A stretch of DNA of 64,000 nucleotides from Russula earlei (Eukaryota > Basidiomycota > Agaricomycetes > Russulales > Russulaceae): assembly GCA_025769875.1 (NCBI GenBank), contig JAGFNK010000034.1, forward strand, positions 124,001-188,000, in the 5' to 3' direction. The translations under genes were made by a program, and so were the position numbers. Below the pieces are notes generated by a model. The model saw only the letters and a list, made by a program, of their open reading frames with translations. It did not search any database and was not told where the DNA came from. Position 1 is the first letter of the stretch; each line of letters begins with the position of its first letter. This document shows, piece after piece, positions 46,470 to 58,196 of this stretch.

Positions 46470-46866
46470 TAAGGTTCTACTGTCAAAGTTTCAAGGCAAT
46501 CTGTTGAGAAACTGTTGAGATATAGCAGTTTTATGTTTGCACTCGAAATGACATCCAAAAATGGCAAGTGCAAGGTCACGTGAAAACGACAAATATAATA
46601 ATGGGTCGATAACAATACCTTCTACACTACATACACCAGCTCGGATGTCGAAGGAACCCATCTGTCAATCATGACCAGGGCTATGATGTTTGACCTCAAG
46701 CTGCAACCATCATCGTCCACGCCGTGCGAGATACGGCGCAAGTTTGAGCGACTTAAATAAACTGTCTAGTCAATAAACTCTTCACCGAGGTTAGGGTCAG
46801 GGTCGTGGACGCTTGTCAGCTGGCGTGGAACGAACGGGTGATAACAGCGTCTCTACTTCTTCCCTC

Positions 46867-48274
46867 ATGTCGGACTCCGAAGTTGTCATCAACGTCAAAG
46901 GTGCAGTTGTTCTTTTTTCCTGATTTAAATGACAGGAGGTTGTATCAACAAGGCTCCAGGTCCCAGTGAGCTCAAGCTACAACTTACTATAAGCATCGAT
47001 AAGACCGTAGCCGACCTTAAACAGGCCATTGCGGAAAAGTCTGATGTGCCAGCAGATCGCCAGCGGTTAATATATTCTGGTCTGTCTTCTACTCCTTCCT
47101 ATGTGTTTCCCATGATCTACTGTTCATCAAAGATCTCTAGGGAGGGTGCTAAAGGTTGGCAATCACCTTCCAATTGCGTCATCGCGCTTTGCCTACTGAT
47201 ATATCCTTCCGACGATCTCACATTGCAGGATGATGACCAGCTCTCTATGTACAAAATTCAATCATCTCATACCATTCATATGGTCAAAGGCACTGTCAGG
47301 TCGTCGACCACCTCTTCATCCGCACAATCATCGACTGCGCAGCCTCTGCCAAGCATGCAGACAGGGCAGAATGTACATGACCCGCTCACTCAACTGAATA
47401 GTCATATGGGGTATGGGCTTATGGCTGGTCTCAACCCATTCGCGGACATGGGAATCAATCCGAATGACCCTAATATGGTTCGTCTTTGTTCCCTTTCCAG
47501 GTACGGAAATTTGACATTTGCACAGCTACAGTCGTTGATGAACTCTCCTGAGTTTCTTCAACAAATGTCTTCATTGATGTCGAATCCAGCCATTCTTGAA
47601 CAGGCCTTAGCGTCAAATCCTCAATATACCTCCATGGCTCCGCAAGCCCGTGAGATATTCCAGAGCGAACGATTCCGTCAAATGATGTTCGCATCTCCCT
47701 TACACCTCAGATTCTCATGCTGAAATTCGCGTAGGTCGAATCCCGAGACTCTACGCAACATGTTACAGATGGCTTCGATGTTGCGCGGTGCCGGCCTTGA
47801 CCCACTTGCTGGGCCCTTTGGGGGACAAACATTCGTTTCCCCAGGAAATCCGAACGCATCGCTAGCTCCCAACACTTCCACGACACCTGCAACACCCGGA
47901 GGTGCCCCTTCACCTGGTGGGACGGCACAAACTCCGAATCTATTTGGGTCGAATCCGTTCAGCGCGGACCCGAGCGCGATGTTACAGCAGATTCTTGGCG
48001 CGGGTGGTCCTGCATTTGGTATTGGAGCTTCACCGCTTGGTAGTGCACTCCCCCCTGCAGATGCACGTCCCCCTGAGGAGCGGTTTCAAGTTCAACTCCA
48101 AGTGCGCACTTTCGTTGGGTGTAATGCTCGTATTGCCGTGTATTTACTTTTATTTTCAAGCAATTACAAGACATGGGATTCACCAATGCTTCGCAAAACG
48201 TGCGTGCCCTGCTTGCAACAGGCGGCAACGTTCATTCGGCGATAGAGTATATCCTTGGTGGCGGTGGGTTGTAG
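46867..48274 (+). CDS. DSK2: ubiquilin/Dsk2, UBL-UBA proteasome shuttle
   Basis: Brings ubiquitinated proteins to the proteasome: UBL binds the proteasome, UBA binds ubiquitin. Seven exons (46867-46900, 46960-47079, 47141-47154, 47229-47477, 47526-47686, 47735-48101, 48161-48274) sum to 1059 nt, 352 residues. The third exon is only 14 nt. UBL: residues 5-75 (VINVKGPSELKLQLTI ... RQRLIYSGRVLKDDDQL ... SHTIHMVKG). STI1-type middle: LQSLMNSPEFLQQMSSLMSN ... RFRQMMSNPETLRNMLQMAS. A Pro/Gly/Ser-rich linker follows. UBA at the C-terminus: QLQDMGFTNASQNVRALLAT then NVHSAIEYILGGGGL. Confidence 0.95.
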
Positions 48275-48738
48275 TACATGAAGTGTCTTGATGAAGGGCA
48301 AGCAGATAGTCCTTTTCTGCCAAGCACTCTTTCTGTTACCTAGCGCTCTCAAGTGCCTGTATCAACTTTGTTTTGTATACACGTACCTTTGGTTCAGAAT
48401 TTCTCTCCCCTTTCATACGACAGCCTACTTTTCGAGTACTTATAATAACCCTACACGAGGTGGGTTGCTCTAGTCAGCGTACTATGCTTGTATGTATGTC
48501 ACCCAGAGCAATCGTACAGGGAGGTACGCATTGGTGAGTTAACACGATCGGCTCGTTGCGAGCGTAGTGATAGTCCCCGACCCGACAATAACAATATAAC
48601 GAGAGTACGCAAGATGGAACGACGCCCTAATGGATTCGCAAAGGTTGCGTAGTGCCAACTAACCCAACCATGCTTGGTCTCCGATTGTAATAAGGCCTAG
48701 AGCCAACGAGCGCATGGTAGACACGTGTGCCAATGTTG
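48275..48738. other. convergent intergenic region
   Basis: 464 bp between the DSK2 stop (+) and the NOPCHAP1-like stop (-). No feature recognised. Confidence 0.5.
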
Positions 48739-49502
48739 TCAAGGCACCAGGCAATCTCCTGAGGAAGAGTCACCTCCCTCGTCTTCGGGGGTCAATATCT
48801 GAATAATGGGATCCGCTCGCTTAGATAACGGATGTATGGATCGTAAGTGTAGCGGCGAATCGTCCTCGTTTTTGTCGTCTTCGGAATATGAGGAGGACGA
48901 GGCCAACGGAATAGATGATGGGTTGCGCGTTGAATGGGTCCGACTTCCAAAGGAGGATGCTTCAGAGGACGAACTGGAGATTGTCCGTCCTCTCGCCTGG
49001 CGTTGCTCAAAAACACCCAGGCCTAACTCCTGATTTAGTTTTTTGTCCACTTTAAGTTAGCAGACTAGAGAACTTGGATTTCGTGCACTCGCCATTTCAA
49101 TAACGCGTTCATCCGTCTCCTCAATTTGCTCGACATCGATGCTCCGAGGATCCCTCTGCAATAGTTCCGCATTGGATTGCTCGATTTGAGGAAGGAATTG
49201 GCGGACTCTTGCGAGCACTATTACCGTAATGCACCAGTCAGCTCCAAGGTAGCTCAGATGAAGACAGGATGGCGCACGTTCAATCGGTGATTCCATAGCG
49301 AACGTCCTGCGCTCTCCAAAATCAAAGGATACGTTTGGAGATTCGCGAGAAGGGCTTTCCCCATTTAATCTTTCAAGGATATCTTCTGCAAATGAAGAAA
49401 ATATAGAAGAGAGACGAGGAAAATAGTGCACATACGAAGCCTACTCTGACGTTGCTCGATATCCTCTACCTCGAGCAATCGTGGCTGGTTCACTGAAGGC
49501 AT
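48739..49502 (-). CDS. NOPCHAP1-like (DUF4598) small acidic protein
   Basis: In human cells NOPCHAP1 bridges the R2TP co-chaperone and NOP58 in box C/D snoRNP assembly. The start at 49502 gives MPSVNQPRLLEVEDIEQRQS. After an intron comes LQEDILERLNGESPSRES; a second intron (about 49281-49235) yields the family core LLARVRQFLPQIEQSNAELL then DPRSIDVEQIEETDERVIEM. A third intron, with branch-like TGCTAAC and acceptor TTAAAG, leads to DKKLNQELGLGVFEQRQ. The end is Ser-rich and acidic. The core pattern, the acidic tail and the length of roughly 200 residues fit the family. The family call rests on remembered motifs. It shares a 109 bp gap with DUS1. Confidence 0.65.
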
Positions 49503-49611
49503 GGTCACGCGGGTTGAGGTTGAGGTTAACCCCTTTGTTCATGATCAGATCAAATCAAATTCAAACGAAAAAAAAAAATAGAACCTCGCTTTGGGCACAC
49601 TCGCCTCAACC
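49503..49611. promoter_or_regulatory. 109 bp divergent promoter, NOPCHAP1-like / DUS1
   Basis: Very short gap between two start codons, with an A-run at 49568-49578. Both transcripts must start inside it or within the neighbour. No TATA box seen. Confidence 0.45.
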
Positions 49612-50978
49612 ATGAAAAGTTCGACTCATAGCATTAACACAGCCCGCAGAAAGTTTCAAGGCTATGAATTTTACCGGGAAGTGCTTGGAAGTCCTCGATA
49701 CGTCGTCGCGCCAATGGTAGACCAGAGCGAGCTCGTACGTGGCGATGGTATTCGACTATCACTGACCTCTCAGTACCTATCGGGTGCAGGCTTGGCGAAG
49801 ATTGTCCAGGCAGTACGGTGCTCAGGTGAAGTATTAAGTCTTCGCAAGCTATCCTTCGACTTGATGAACTCCTCCAGCTGGCATTCACACCTATGATCAA
49901 CGCCAAGATGTATGCTAACAAGAAGCGGAATGGTTATCGTGAGATTGCTTTCAACACCGCATTCGGGGAAGAAGGGGGTCCCGGTGACCGGCCCCTCATA
50001 ATCCAGTTCTGCGCAAATGACCCTGACCAACTCCTCGCATCTGCAAAAGCGTTGGAGAACCACTGCGACGCAATAGATATCAATCTGGGGTGCCCGCAAG
50101 ATATTGCTCGAAAGGGCCATTACGGGAGCTTTCTACAAGACGAATGGGATTTGATTTATAAACTCAGTGCGTTCACTTTTTTGCGACCCTAATCACCGTT
50201 GAGGTGTGTTCAAGATTGAGTTCAGTAAACGTTCTGCATGTGAATTTGTCCGTCCCGGTCACTGCAAAATTCCGTGTGTTCGCTTCGCTGGAGCGGACTG
50301 TGGAATACGCGAAGATGCTTGAGAGCGCTGGAGCACAAATCCTCACATGCCATGGTCGGACGCGTGAACAACGCGGCCAGAGTACTGTGTGCAGATCCTT
50401 TCACCGCTCGTCAGGGTGGCATTTAATGTGTGTTATAGGGCTTAGCTGACTGGGAAAAGGTACGCGCTGTCAAGAAGGCGGTTTCGGTGCCCGTCTTTGC
50501 AAATGGCAATATTCTTACACATGCCGACATTGCGCGCTGCCTCACCGAGACGGGTGCGGATGCTGTGATGTCAGCCGAGGGCCACTTGTACAATGCTGCA
50601 CTCTTCACACCCTCGCCCACCGCTTCGACTTCAGGCGGGCTGAACCCCCCACATGCAGACCTCGCGCTCGAATACCTGGACATCGTTGCTAGTCAGAAAA
50701 CGCCGACATCTCCTAGCGGGATCAAGGGACACCTGTTCAAACTGTTACGGCCGGCGCTCTCACGCGAGACAGACTTACGGAATGCACTTGCACAGCTCCG
50801 CGGCTCGCATCTCGCACCTTATTACGAAGTTGTTCGGGAGATGAAAAGGAGGATGGATAGGGATGCCGAAGCAGCAGGTGGGTTTGGCTCGGACGCAGGG
50901 GGAGAGTTTCCGCACTGGGTAGCGCAGCCATATGTGCGGCCGTTGCCTACTCCGCTGAAGCAAGTGGAAAGCGAGTGA
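49612..50978 (+). CDS. DUS1: tRNA-dihydrouridine(16/17) synthase
   Basis: Flavin enzyme making dihydrouridine at D-loop positions 16/17. Five exons (49612-49734, 49790-49825, 49878-50166, 50226-50386, 50439-50978) sum to 1149 nt, 382 residues. Motifs: [71 protein letters not shown] with the catalytic Cys, [22 protein letters not shown] and [15 protein letters not shown]. The IARKGHYG variant separates Dus1 from Dus2. Exon 2 is 36 nt. With the DUS2 gene at the left edge, both eukaryotic D-loop synthases lie in this window, about 48 kb apart. Confidence 0.95.
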
Positions 50979-52105
50979 CGAGCTGACCTTTTTCGAACGA
51001 ACCTTCGTTAATTGTCTTTACGGCAGACACCTCTAGGGGTGCAACAAAGCGACCATTTTCGGAGAGGATACCCGAGCCCGCAGATCTGGGTGGTGATGAT
51101 GCCAGGCGAGATAAACATGATACAGGTTAGGTCCAACCCTCGATTTCAACCGCACAGTGCTATACGTGTCAATCGTTCTAGGGTTCGCGTGAGCTGCTTT
51201 GAGCATTACACCTTGTTTGTCGGTTTGCCAGTCATGCCCGCAACGCTAGCATTTCGAACTGCAGCCCTCACCCCGACACGCCTATGACAATATGGCTGAT
51301 ACCACCTTTTTGTTGTTGGCTAGTATCTTATTCGGCTCACTTGTTATCATTCATTCTTAGCCTCGGCCACGACTTCATGCCCATTGCAAGCCTGCCACTT
51401 GTATATCGTATCCGACCCTCCTTTTGCGCTTTGTACTCCTTTTCGAAGTCAGTAGTTTCAAGCTTTTAAACCCTTTACCTCCCCCCGTTCATACGTATGG
51501 CCCTACATCATTCAGAGAGCCATCTGTATGACACTACTCTAGAGATGTAGACACTTCCCCATCGCCCGGGAGGGGGGCGATAGAGTCGCCTTTAACGTGC
51601 AAACTTGAGGCGTTCGACAGTTGTGGACACAGAGTGTAGGCTAATAGAGAACGCTCATCGATGCGGTTGTGGTGTTTGGAAGCATGCTGCCGTCTTTGTC
51701 TTTTTAGGCAGAAACGGCCAAGTGCACTTACTGGCTGGCGAGCCGCTGGTCTGTCAAATTCGAGCCGTAGGTATTTTTTATATATAGACCACACTAACCG
51801 GATCGGTGTACTTCTTTTAGCACATCCATCGATACTCCCCGCCAGACGCTACTTGTCTTATATTCAGCAATTTGATCAGTATCGCTCAGGAGAAAAAGAC
51901 CGACACGTATCCGGAGCAGGCATGTCTAACAATTCCGCGTGAGCCCCGTATCTTCATCCATCCGTTTTCAGTCTGTCCTTTGTTGAAAACCGATCATGCA
52001 GCGCTGCTTCACTACAAATGGTCGGTGACGACGAAGAGCCACAGATCACAAGGCACCACGAGTGACTGCCACTCATTCATTTTTTTTGGCCCCATTCAAC
52101 TGAAG
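50979..52105. other. intergenic region, possibly with 5' exon(s) of the next gene
   Basis: About 1.1 kb. Frames at 51661-51942 and 51872-52080 may hold 5' coding sequence of the following dehydrogenase: donors at 51941 and 52065 and an acceptor at 52105 are plausible, but I could not chain them to an ATG. The rest shows nothing. Confidence 0.4.
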
Positions 52106-53167
52106 ATGTTCGCAGCGTCTACCCGGCGATCGACCCATCTCAACTCATTGCCCAACAAGCATTCCATGACAAATGTGTGATTGTAACTGGCGCATCACGG
52201 GGCATCGGCGAAGATGCTGCCCGCACATTTGCCCGCGCTGGTGCTTCCGTGGTGTTAGTAGCGCGGAACGCGTCTCAGCTCGAGGCGGTGGAAAGACGGA
52301 TCCTGCAGGAAGTGCCAACGGCGCGGGTGCTGAAAATGGCGCTAGATGTGACGGACCCGAGAAAGGCTGAGGCGGCCATAGCACGAACCGTCGACTTATT
52401 CGGCGGCATCGATGTGCTTGTGGCGGCTGCTGGTAGGATTCGTACCATGAATGCGGGTGAGCCATGCCATTCTACAGCTTGGTATGTCAAAGCTGACTTT
52501 GCATGCCTCGATCAAAGTCATCTCCCAGACGGACCCACATGAGTGGTGGGATACCGTAGAAGTAAACATTCGTGGAGTCTTCAACTTTGTTCGGTGAGTT
52601 TTCAGCCTTCCTGGAGTGCTGGCGTCGTCAGCAGTCTACTCGGTGGAAGGTATGCATTGTCGCACCTCGAGAGGACCCAAGGAAGCGTCATCGCTGTGTC
52701 TTCCATATCATCCCAACTACGCATCCCCTCTGGGAGCGATTACTCGGTCTCAAAGCATGCACTTACGCGATTTATAGAGTTCATTCCAATCGGTAGGCGG
52801 CCTCGGATGGCTTCTAACGTTTGGCTGATGACGAGATACAGAGCACCCAAATGTGCGCGCGTTCTCGATTCACCCAGGGTCGATCCTCACGGACCTTGCG
52901 AAAAATTCTGGCTTCCCGGCTGCGCTATTCCCGGATAAGGTGGAATTGGCATCCGCGCTGATCTTGCATCTGGCCGCCAGGAAAGCGGATTGGTTGAGCG
53001 GACGGTATGTAGCTTACCTTCCCACCTCTGTGCCTGCCGCATGTCCTTGACAATGCCCACGCAAAGATACGTGTCTGCTTGTTGGGACATGAGGGAGCTG
53101 GAGAGAGATTGGAAAGAAAAGGTATTGAGGAAGGGTGCGTTGGTGAATAGGTTCTACCTTCCTTCCT
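52106..53167 (+). CDS. short-chain dehydrogenase/reductase (5' end unresolved)
   Basis: NAD(P)-dependent oxidoreductase with a classical SDR fold. The first secure exon reads VRSVYPAIDPSQLIAQQAFH, then KCVIVTGASRGIGEDAARTF (TGxxxGIG cofactor loop). Next come DVTDPRKAEAAI and VLVAAAGRI (the NAG-like motif altered to AAG). After an intron come DPHEWWDTVEVNIRGVFNFV and GSVIAVSSISSQL with the catalytic Ser. The active site is YSVSK in SDYSVSKHALTRF, and IHPGSILTDLAKNSG follows. The C-terminus is ELERDWKEKVLRKG ... NRFYLPS with the stop at 53165-53167. The true start lies in one or more upstream exons I could not fix. Substrate unknown. Confidence 0.82.
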
Positions 53168-53324
53168 GATGGTGAGGTCGTGGTCATCACGTGATTCTGC
53201 CATCACCAAACACGCATCATGCGGAGGACCATGACGTCACTGTTTGGAGTACATGTGTCTCTTGTACCACCTTTCGTTTATATAGCTATGGATTTGAACG
53301 TGCAATCCCCACATTACCCCTCAA

Positions 53325-56244
53325 CATGTCCCTTTCGAACGCCACCAAGGATACCACAGAGCATCCAAGCAAGCACTCCGTCTCTGTACCCGTTAACAAG
53401 CAGGAAAGTGTTGCCGATATCGACCGTAAAGTAACGCCGCTTCACTTCATGTCTTTTCTTTCCCCTGTTGACGGTTCATTTCATCAGCTCCGTTTCTTTG
53501 GCGTCATAGAGGCTTTCCGCCAAGGGCGATATCCTTCTAACCAGCAGGTCGATTCTGCCTTCAGATATGTACTCGACCACTCTCCTGTAGATCAGGAGCA
53601 GCTCTCTCCGGGCGGTCGAAAACTCATTCAAGACTGCCGCGACATCATCGAAACTGCCCGCCTCATCGTCCAAGAGAAAAATGCCGATGAATTGCTCCAG
53701 AACTTTATGTGGAACACTAATAGCGTGGATGTTAGCAACGCAAGGAAAGATCCCAATGCGCCGTTTCCGGTAGACAAGTCGACAGTCCAGGATGATAGTC
53801 GCCAAGGTATGAGCCATCTTTTTTGGCATGCTCTGTACCCACTTACATCGACGGTGCAGCTGCCCGTCACCTACGCACTTTATGCAATCTTATTGCAACG
53901 AACTCCGAAGTTCGTAAAATACTTTCGGACTTCTCCATCATTGGTCGTGACATCCTAGCTCGCACTGCGTCGCATGCGGCCGAGAATATACGCCCAGATC
54001 TGGAAGCTCTCGCGCAGATCGACCGACCTGCTCAAACTGGGGGCAGGCAGGTCGGCCCCAACGAGAAACCCGCGGGGTTATATGATTTTGGGGCTGAGGC
54101 AGCCATCAGCGACCCCTCGCACGAGGTCCATGGTTGTTCCACAAGTCAAGCTGTCGGCGACACAGGCGAACGTGTGCACGATGCGCGCGATCGTACACAT
54201 CTCATAGAGCCTGCCAAATCCAAAGTTTCCCAGGAGTATGTTCTCGTCTTTCGCCTTTCCCTTCGTCTTGATTAAATCCCTATGACAGAAACTCGACTGA
54301 GGCCGACACCGAGGCTGACACTAAAAAAAAAGGGCTTGCAGGTCGCTTGCAATATTTAAAGGCAAGTATTATGCAGTCGCGCGGAAGACATAGACCTTCA
54401 TTCTCAACTCATGAACTAGAATGGTCTGTCCGATCGCGTTCCCCAAGAACATAAAGATCTTGTACGCGAGAAATTAGATCAAGGTCGTAAAGTTGTTTTG
54501 GAAGATTATTTTCCCGAGGATCGACGAGACCAATTCATCTATCGCATCAAGAAGGTATTTCGTTAATCATGCGAGTGCTGCTGAAGATCGCTGATCCCTG
54601 GATGGAACAGGCCATTCTAGAGTGCCAAAAACACAACGATTACCAGGAGAGCATTCGCTGGCTTCTCAGTATATTCGAGGATTATGGGGCCCATGGCAAG
54701 TATATCGCTGCCGTGGGGATGGAGGCCGGAAGTCAAGTCACGGATGTATGTTCTTTGACGGAGGCACTGACAATGAGTGACTTTTTTGTTTTCATATAGG
54801 ATGATGTTTTCCGAACCTCAATAGCTCAAATCCGTACTGTACTTGAGCGCTTCGCTAACGGGAGGGGCATGGACGTCATTATTGATGCCATAAACGCGCT
54901 CATCGACGATGCCAAGAATGATGAGGAGTTCCGTCAATGGTTCCAAGCCGTCGACGCTTACTCGCGCAAGGTATTGTTAGAGCCGGGCTACGTTCTTGAG
55001 CCTCTATGCAACTCTGAAGGTCGCCAAGTCCGCGAGTCTGGGCACCGCTTTTATAGCGAAAAGTACATGGCTCATTTCGACCGTCTTTTCGATTCGATTG
55101 GTACCTGGTTCAGTGCCATGAGCGAGGACCCACTTAACAAACGCTTTGGCAACGATTGGGCGCGACTTACTCGTGACTTACTTTTCGATAGCGAGGGCAG
55201 CCTGAAGTTCAAACCGGACCTTTGGATGGATGTCCGTAAAGTTATCTTACCCTCAATTGTCGAGCGAGTAGGCAATCTTTGCTTTTTTGATTCGGTGTCT
55301 GTCAGTAGCCTAATTAATTTCGCAGGTTGGACACGTACCCATTCCGCGTATTGAATACACAGACGAGTCTTTGGACCTCGTTGTCGAAAATCTCACTCTA
55401 CAGGGCCGCAACTTGTTCCCAAACATCGTGTCGATCGAAGTGAACAATTTCATGAAATTCTCTCCTTACAACACAATCGACGATATCAGTCATCACGAAT
55501 TCACGCTGACGCTGGGGCATATCCAAGCTGACATGCGGGACGTCGCTTTTTGTTTCCGCAAGAAAAGTGGCATTCCGAAATTGACCGATTCGGGACTGGC
55601 TGACGTTCTCCTCGGGGGTCATGGACTCACCGTTTGTATCCCCCTTGTTCCACTTTCTTACGCTAAAAGCGTAGCAGGCCACTGTTTGCCTCGTCTCTGC
55701 GGATGAAGACAAATCGTCTGTATTCAAAGTGAAGAGTGTCCGCGTTCAAGTGGATTCGCTTAAATTTTCCATCCGTGATTCGAAGCACGACCTCCTTTAT
55801 AAAACCCTCCGTCCGTTAGCGACAGCCCTCGTCAAGAAACAGATTCAAAAAGCAGTCTCAGATGCTATTACAACTGGTATGGAATACGTGGACGGCCAGC
55901 TCGTCGCGGTACGTGATCGGGTGAATAACGCACGTTCTTCCCCGGATGGTTCTAGCATGGATGTTCTACGTGCTGCATTCCAAAGCAGGAATGAGGATGG
56001 CGAGGAAGCTGTCAGCGCGAAGAATGTAGAGCGTAGGAGTATGTTCAAGGTTGTTGCGAAGCGTAACTCTGCTATTCTACCTGAGCTTGGACATCCTTCT
56101 GGCTGGGCTACCAAGGCACAAGAACGCGCGGAGGCTGCCAGAATTGGCGAGAGCTGGCACTCAAACGCGTACGTATCAAAACATTTCTTTCCACTGATGC
56201 TTACTAAACTTTATCTTTGGTGACGTAGATTCACGATCATTTGA
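53325..56244 (+). CDS. HAM1-type fungal protein with BPI-like C-terminal domain
   Basis: Large cytoplasmic or membrane-associated fungal protein of a family annotated by HAM1-like N- and C-terminal domains (the latter formerly DUF4449). The start is MSLSNATKD. The N-terminal helical domain: LRFFGVIEAFRQGRYPSNQQ, VLDHSPVD, RHLRTLCNLIATNSEVRK, LSDFSIIGRDILARTASH. A middle region with GRLQYLK, LSDRVPQEHKDLVREKLD and FPEDRRDQFIYRIKK leads to the helical block AIQIRTVLERFANGRGMD-like, FRQWFQAVDAYSRKVLLEPG and FDRLFDSIGTWFSAMSEDPL. The C-terminal domain: HVPIPRIEYTDESLDLVVEN then NNFMKFSPYNTIDDISHHEF, a pattern of lipid-binding TULIP-like folds. About eight short introns. A final intron (56170-56238) gives the end AFTII and the stop at 56242-56244. 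Molecular role not established. Confidence 0.75.
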
Positions 56245-56865
56245 CGCTTCAACGATTCTTGCAACTTTGATGGCATAGCATTCTTTCCGTACAATCAAAC
56301 TTGATATCGTGTTGTTTCTCGTTCGTAATATCACCATCCATCCTCTGTCATGACGTCACGGTGTGAGGAAAGGAAAAGGAAAACTACAAGATAAAGTTAT
56401 ATATATATGGCCTGTTATATACACAGTTCAAGGCGGAAATTTTCGGCATCCAAGCATGACCGATTTTGTTAACTGTAACTCCTCCCTCCAAAAAGGCAGG
56501 TCCAAAAAGGCAGGAATGCCATGAAACTTGGCAATCATTATTGCATTATATGTTAAATAAAAGCGCCCATAAATTTCCCTGAAATCTGAAGCAAAAACAT
56601 GAAATACCACTATCTCAGAATCAGTGTATCCTACCCACTTTCCATTTCAGTTGCTCGACTGGGGAATGATTATTAAATACCCGGCAGACGAGATGAAAAG
56701 TAGCACCTTTACCTTGACCTGTAGTTTCTAGATGATATAGTTCTCTGATGGGACTTTGGACACCAGTTACAGTTCTAAATTAGCAGTTTTGGAAGCGCGG
56801 GTTTGGTGTCGTAAATTTTATTCAGACTGTCCTTCGAACTCCACCCTTCCGAACCCAGCTGCGAC
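56245..56865. other. intergenic region
   Basis: 621 bp between the HAM1-type gene and ATG101, both on the plus strand. It contains TATATATATGG near 56400. A 60-codon minus-strand frame (56428-56610) has no support. Confidence 0.45.
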
Positions 56866-57756
56866 ATGAATAGTACTCATGCGACCGTGACGATAGACAT
56901 CGTGAGTTGAATGTTTCATACAACTATTGTAATCAATCCCCTCGCTGCGCATAGGTCCTTGATCGTCAAAATACTCGTGAGATCTTGTGCGCTCTTCTTC
57001 ATGCGATTCTCTTTCACCGCCTTTTTGGGACAATAAAACCGCAAACATTCGAGGTGCTCGATGTCACCATGGTGTGTTCATTCAGATTCCGCCACGCGTC
57101 TCCTTAGTCTCCCTCCGGTGTAAACGTGTTATAGCCTGGCGTCGCTGATCCGGCCATGAAACGCCTCATCGAAGATAAGGTGGATGCATTTTGGAAGGGT
57201 TTAGAGAATGTTGTGCCAAAGCGGGGAGAGGTTCGTTGGAGACTGTGTTGAAGTGAGGGTTGATCCACATTGTCAAAGATCTCAGTCACACTTTCAAAAA
57301 AAGATCAAAGAAAGGCGTGGCTTGGGATTACTACCTACGAGGTAAGTACACGTCCTCTTGGTTTGACTGTGCTTTGGATGAGTACTTGTTCCCGAGCACA
57401 GGAGGAAGTTGCATGGGAGCAGTGGTGCGTGTCATTACAACAACTCGTATACATTTGACCAACTGCCTTGAACAGGATTATCAACGCAGAGATACGGCAA
57501 CCGAAATCTGAACAAGGTACGGTGCACCATCTCATATGCATGAGGGATGCCTTGGTCGATTGACTTCTTGATTGACCCAGAGCGGCAGCAGTTCACGAAG
57601 AATCTCGCCTCGACTTTATCAAAGAGCTTGTGCACAATGCTCATGCATACATCTTCCGAGGAAGGCCGCGGAGCTGTGCCTCCCATCACAAATTCTGAAG
57701 TCTCGCCCTTCCCTCTTAAGATATCTGTACGAGTTGGTGGTGTTGAGCTTCCATAA
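56866..57756 (+). CDS. ATG101: autophagy-related protein 101
   Basis: HORMA-fold partner of Atg13 in the autophagy-initiating Atg1/ULK complex of organisms outside budding yeasts. Seven exons (56866-56901, 56955-57071, 57135-57230, 57279-57341, 57402-57424, 57476-57516, 57581-57756) sum to 552 nt, 183 residues, a slightly short Atg101. The chained protein begins MNSTHATVTIDIVLDRQNT, then LLHAILFHRLFGTIKPQTFE and VLDVTMPGVADPAMKRLIED. It continues with DAFWKGLENVVPKRGE, SVTLSKKDQRKAW, EEVAWEQWIINAEI, the helix RQQFTKNLASTLSKSLCTML and the end PPITNSEVSPFPLKISV. Every junction keeps frame. Several exons are so short that single frames look like noise, and automatic annotation may miss this gene. 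Confidence 0.93.
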
Positions 57757-57995
57757 TGGAGGTTCAGCTGAAACTTTTGTAGTGATAAGATTGTGCTCAG
57801 TTTGTGTGAATCAAGGCTAGTATCTGGAATATGTGTGAACCTTGGAAGTCCAAGCTTGGCTACAACCAATTTCTGGAGTTGCAGCCACACCAATCTGGAA
57901 GTCTGGAATCAGCAGTCTCACCAAAGTTGCTCCTTTTGCCCCAGAACTAACATCTTTAGGTTTAGTACTATCCCATAGGACATGTTGTGAATTAG
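57757..57995. other. 3' flank of ATG101 leading into repeats
   Basis: 239 bp after the ATG101 stop with no gene recognised; the border to the repeat region lies here. Confidence 0.45.
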
Positions 57996-58126
57996 TGTTA
58001 CAGCATCATGGCCATTGGAGCATTAGCTCAGGGTTCAGTGGGGCCAAGTCCCTGTGACTTGGTTCAAGGGTTCAACAGGGGCTGGCTCAGAGAGATGGGT
58101 TCAAAGGTTTAGTCTCTCAAGATTAC
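57996..58126. repeat. family-C LTR fragment
   Basis: Begins TGTTACAGCATCATGGCCAT and follows the solo LTR at 22397 for about 130 bp (GTGGGGCCAAGTCCCTGTGA, TCAAAGGTTTAG landmarks), then ends abruptly where the 153 bp-unit repeat begins. Confidence 0.75.
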
Positions 58127-58196
58127 TGTCATTTTCATGTGACCTTGCACTTGCCATTTTTGGATGTCATTTCAAGTGCAAAATTAAAACTGCTAT

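Larger units (their letters stand above)
44094..46592. repeat. right arm of the large inverted repeat
   Basis: Reverse complement of 41405-43687, from CTCACTGGCAGG to CGTGAAAACGACAA. It differs from the left arm by a 571 bp solo LTR insertion, loss of two 153 bp units next to the MITE, loss of the first bases of the MITE end (near 45930) and scattered substitutions. These differences argue that both arms are real and not one stretch read twice. Confidence 0.88.

Noticed and set aside
41405..46592. Palindrome as a simple sequencing or assembly foldback
   Set aside because: The arms differ by a solo LTR with target duplication, by two missing units and by substitutions, and the flanking genes differ. 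An artefact would give identical arms. Long reads would still be the final proof.
52145..52465. 106-codon minus-strand frame opposite the dehydrogenase
   Set aside because: Shadow of the cofactor-binding exon of the plus-strand dehydrogenase.
56818..57541. Minus-strand frames across 56.8-57.5 kb as a separate gene
   Set aside because: They overlap ATG101, whose seven plus-strand exons join in frame and match the family from end to end.
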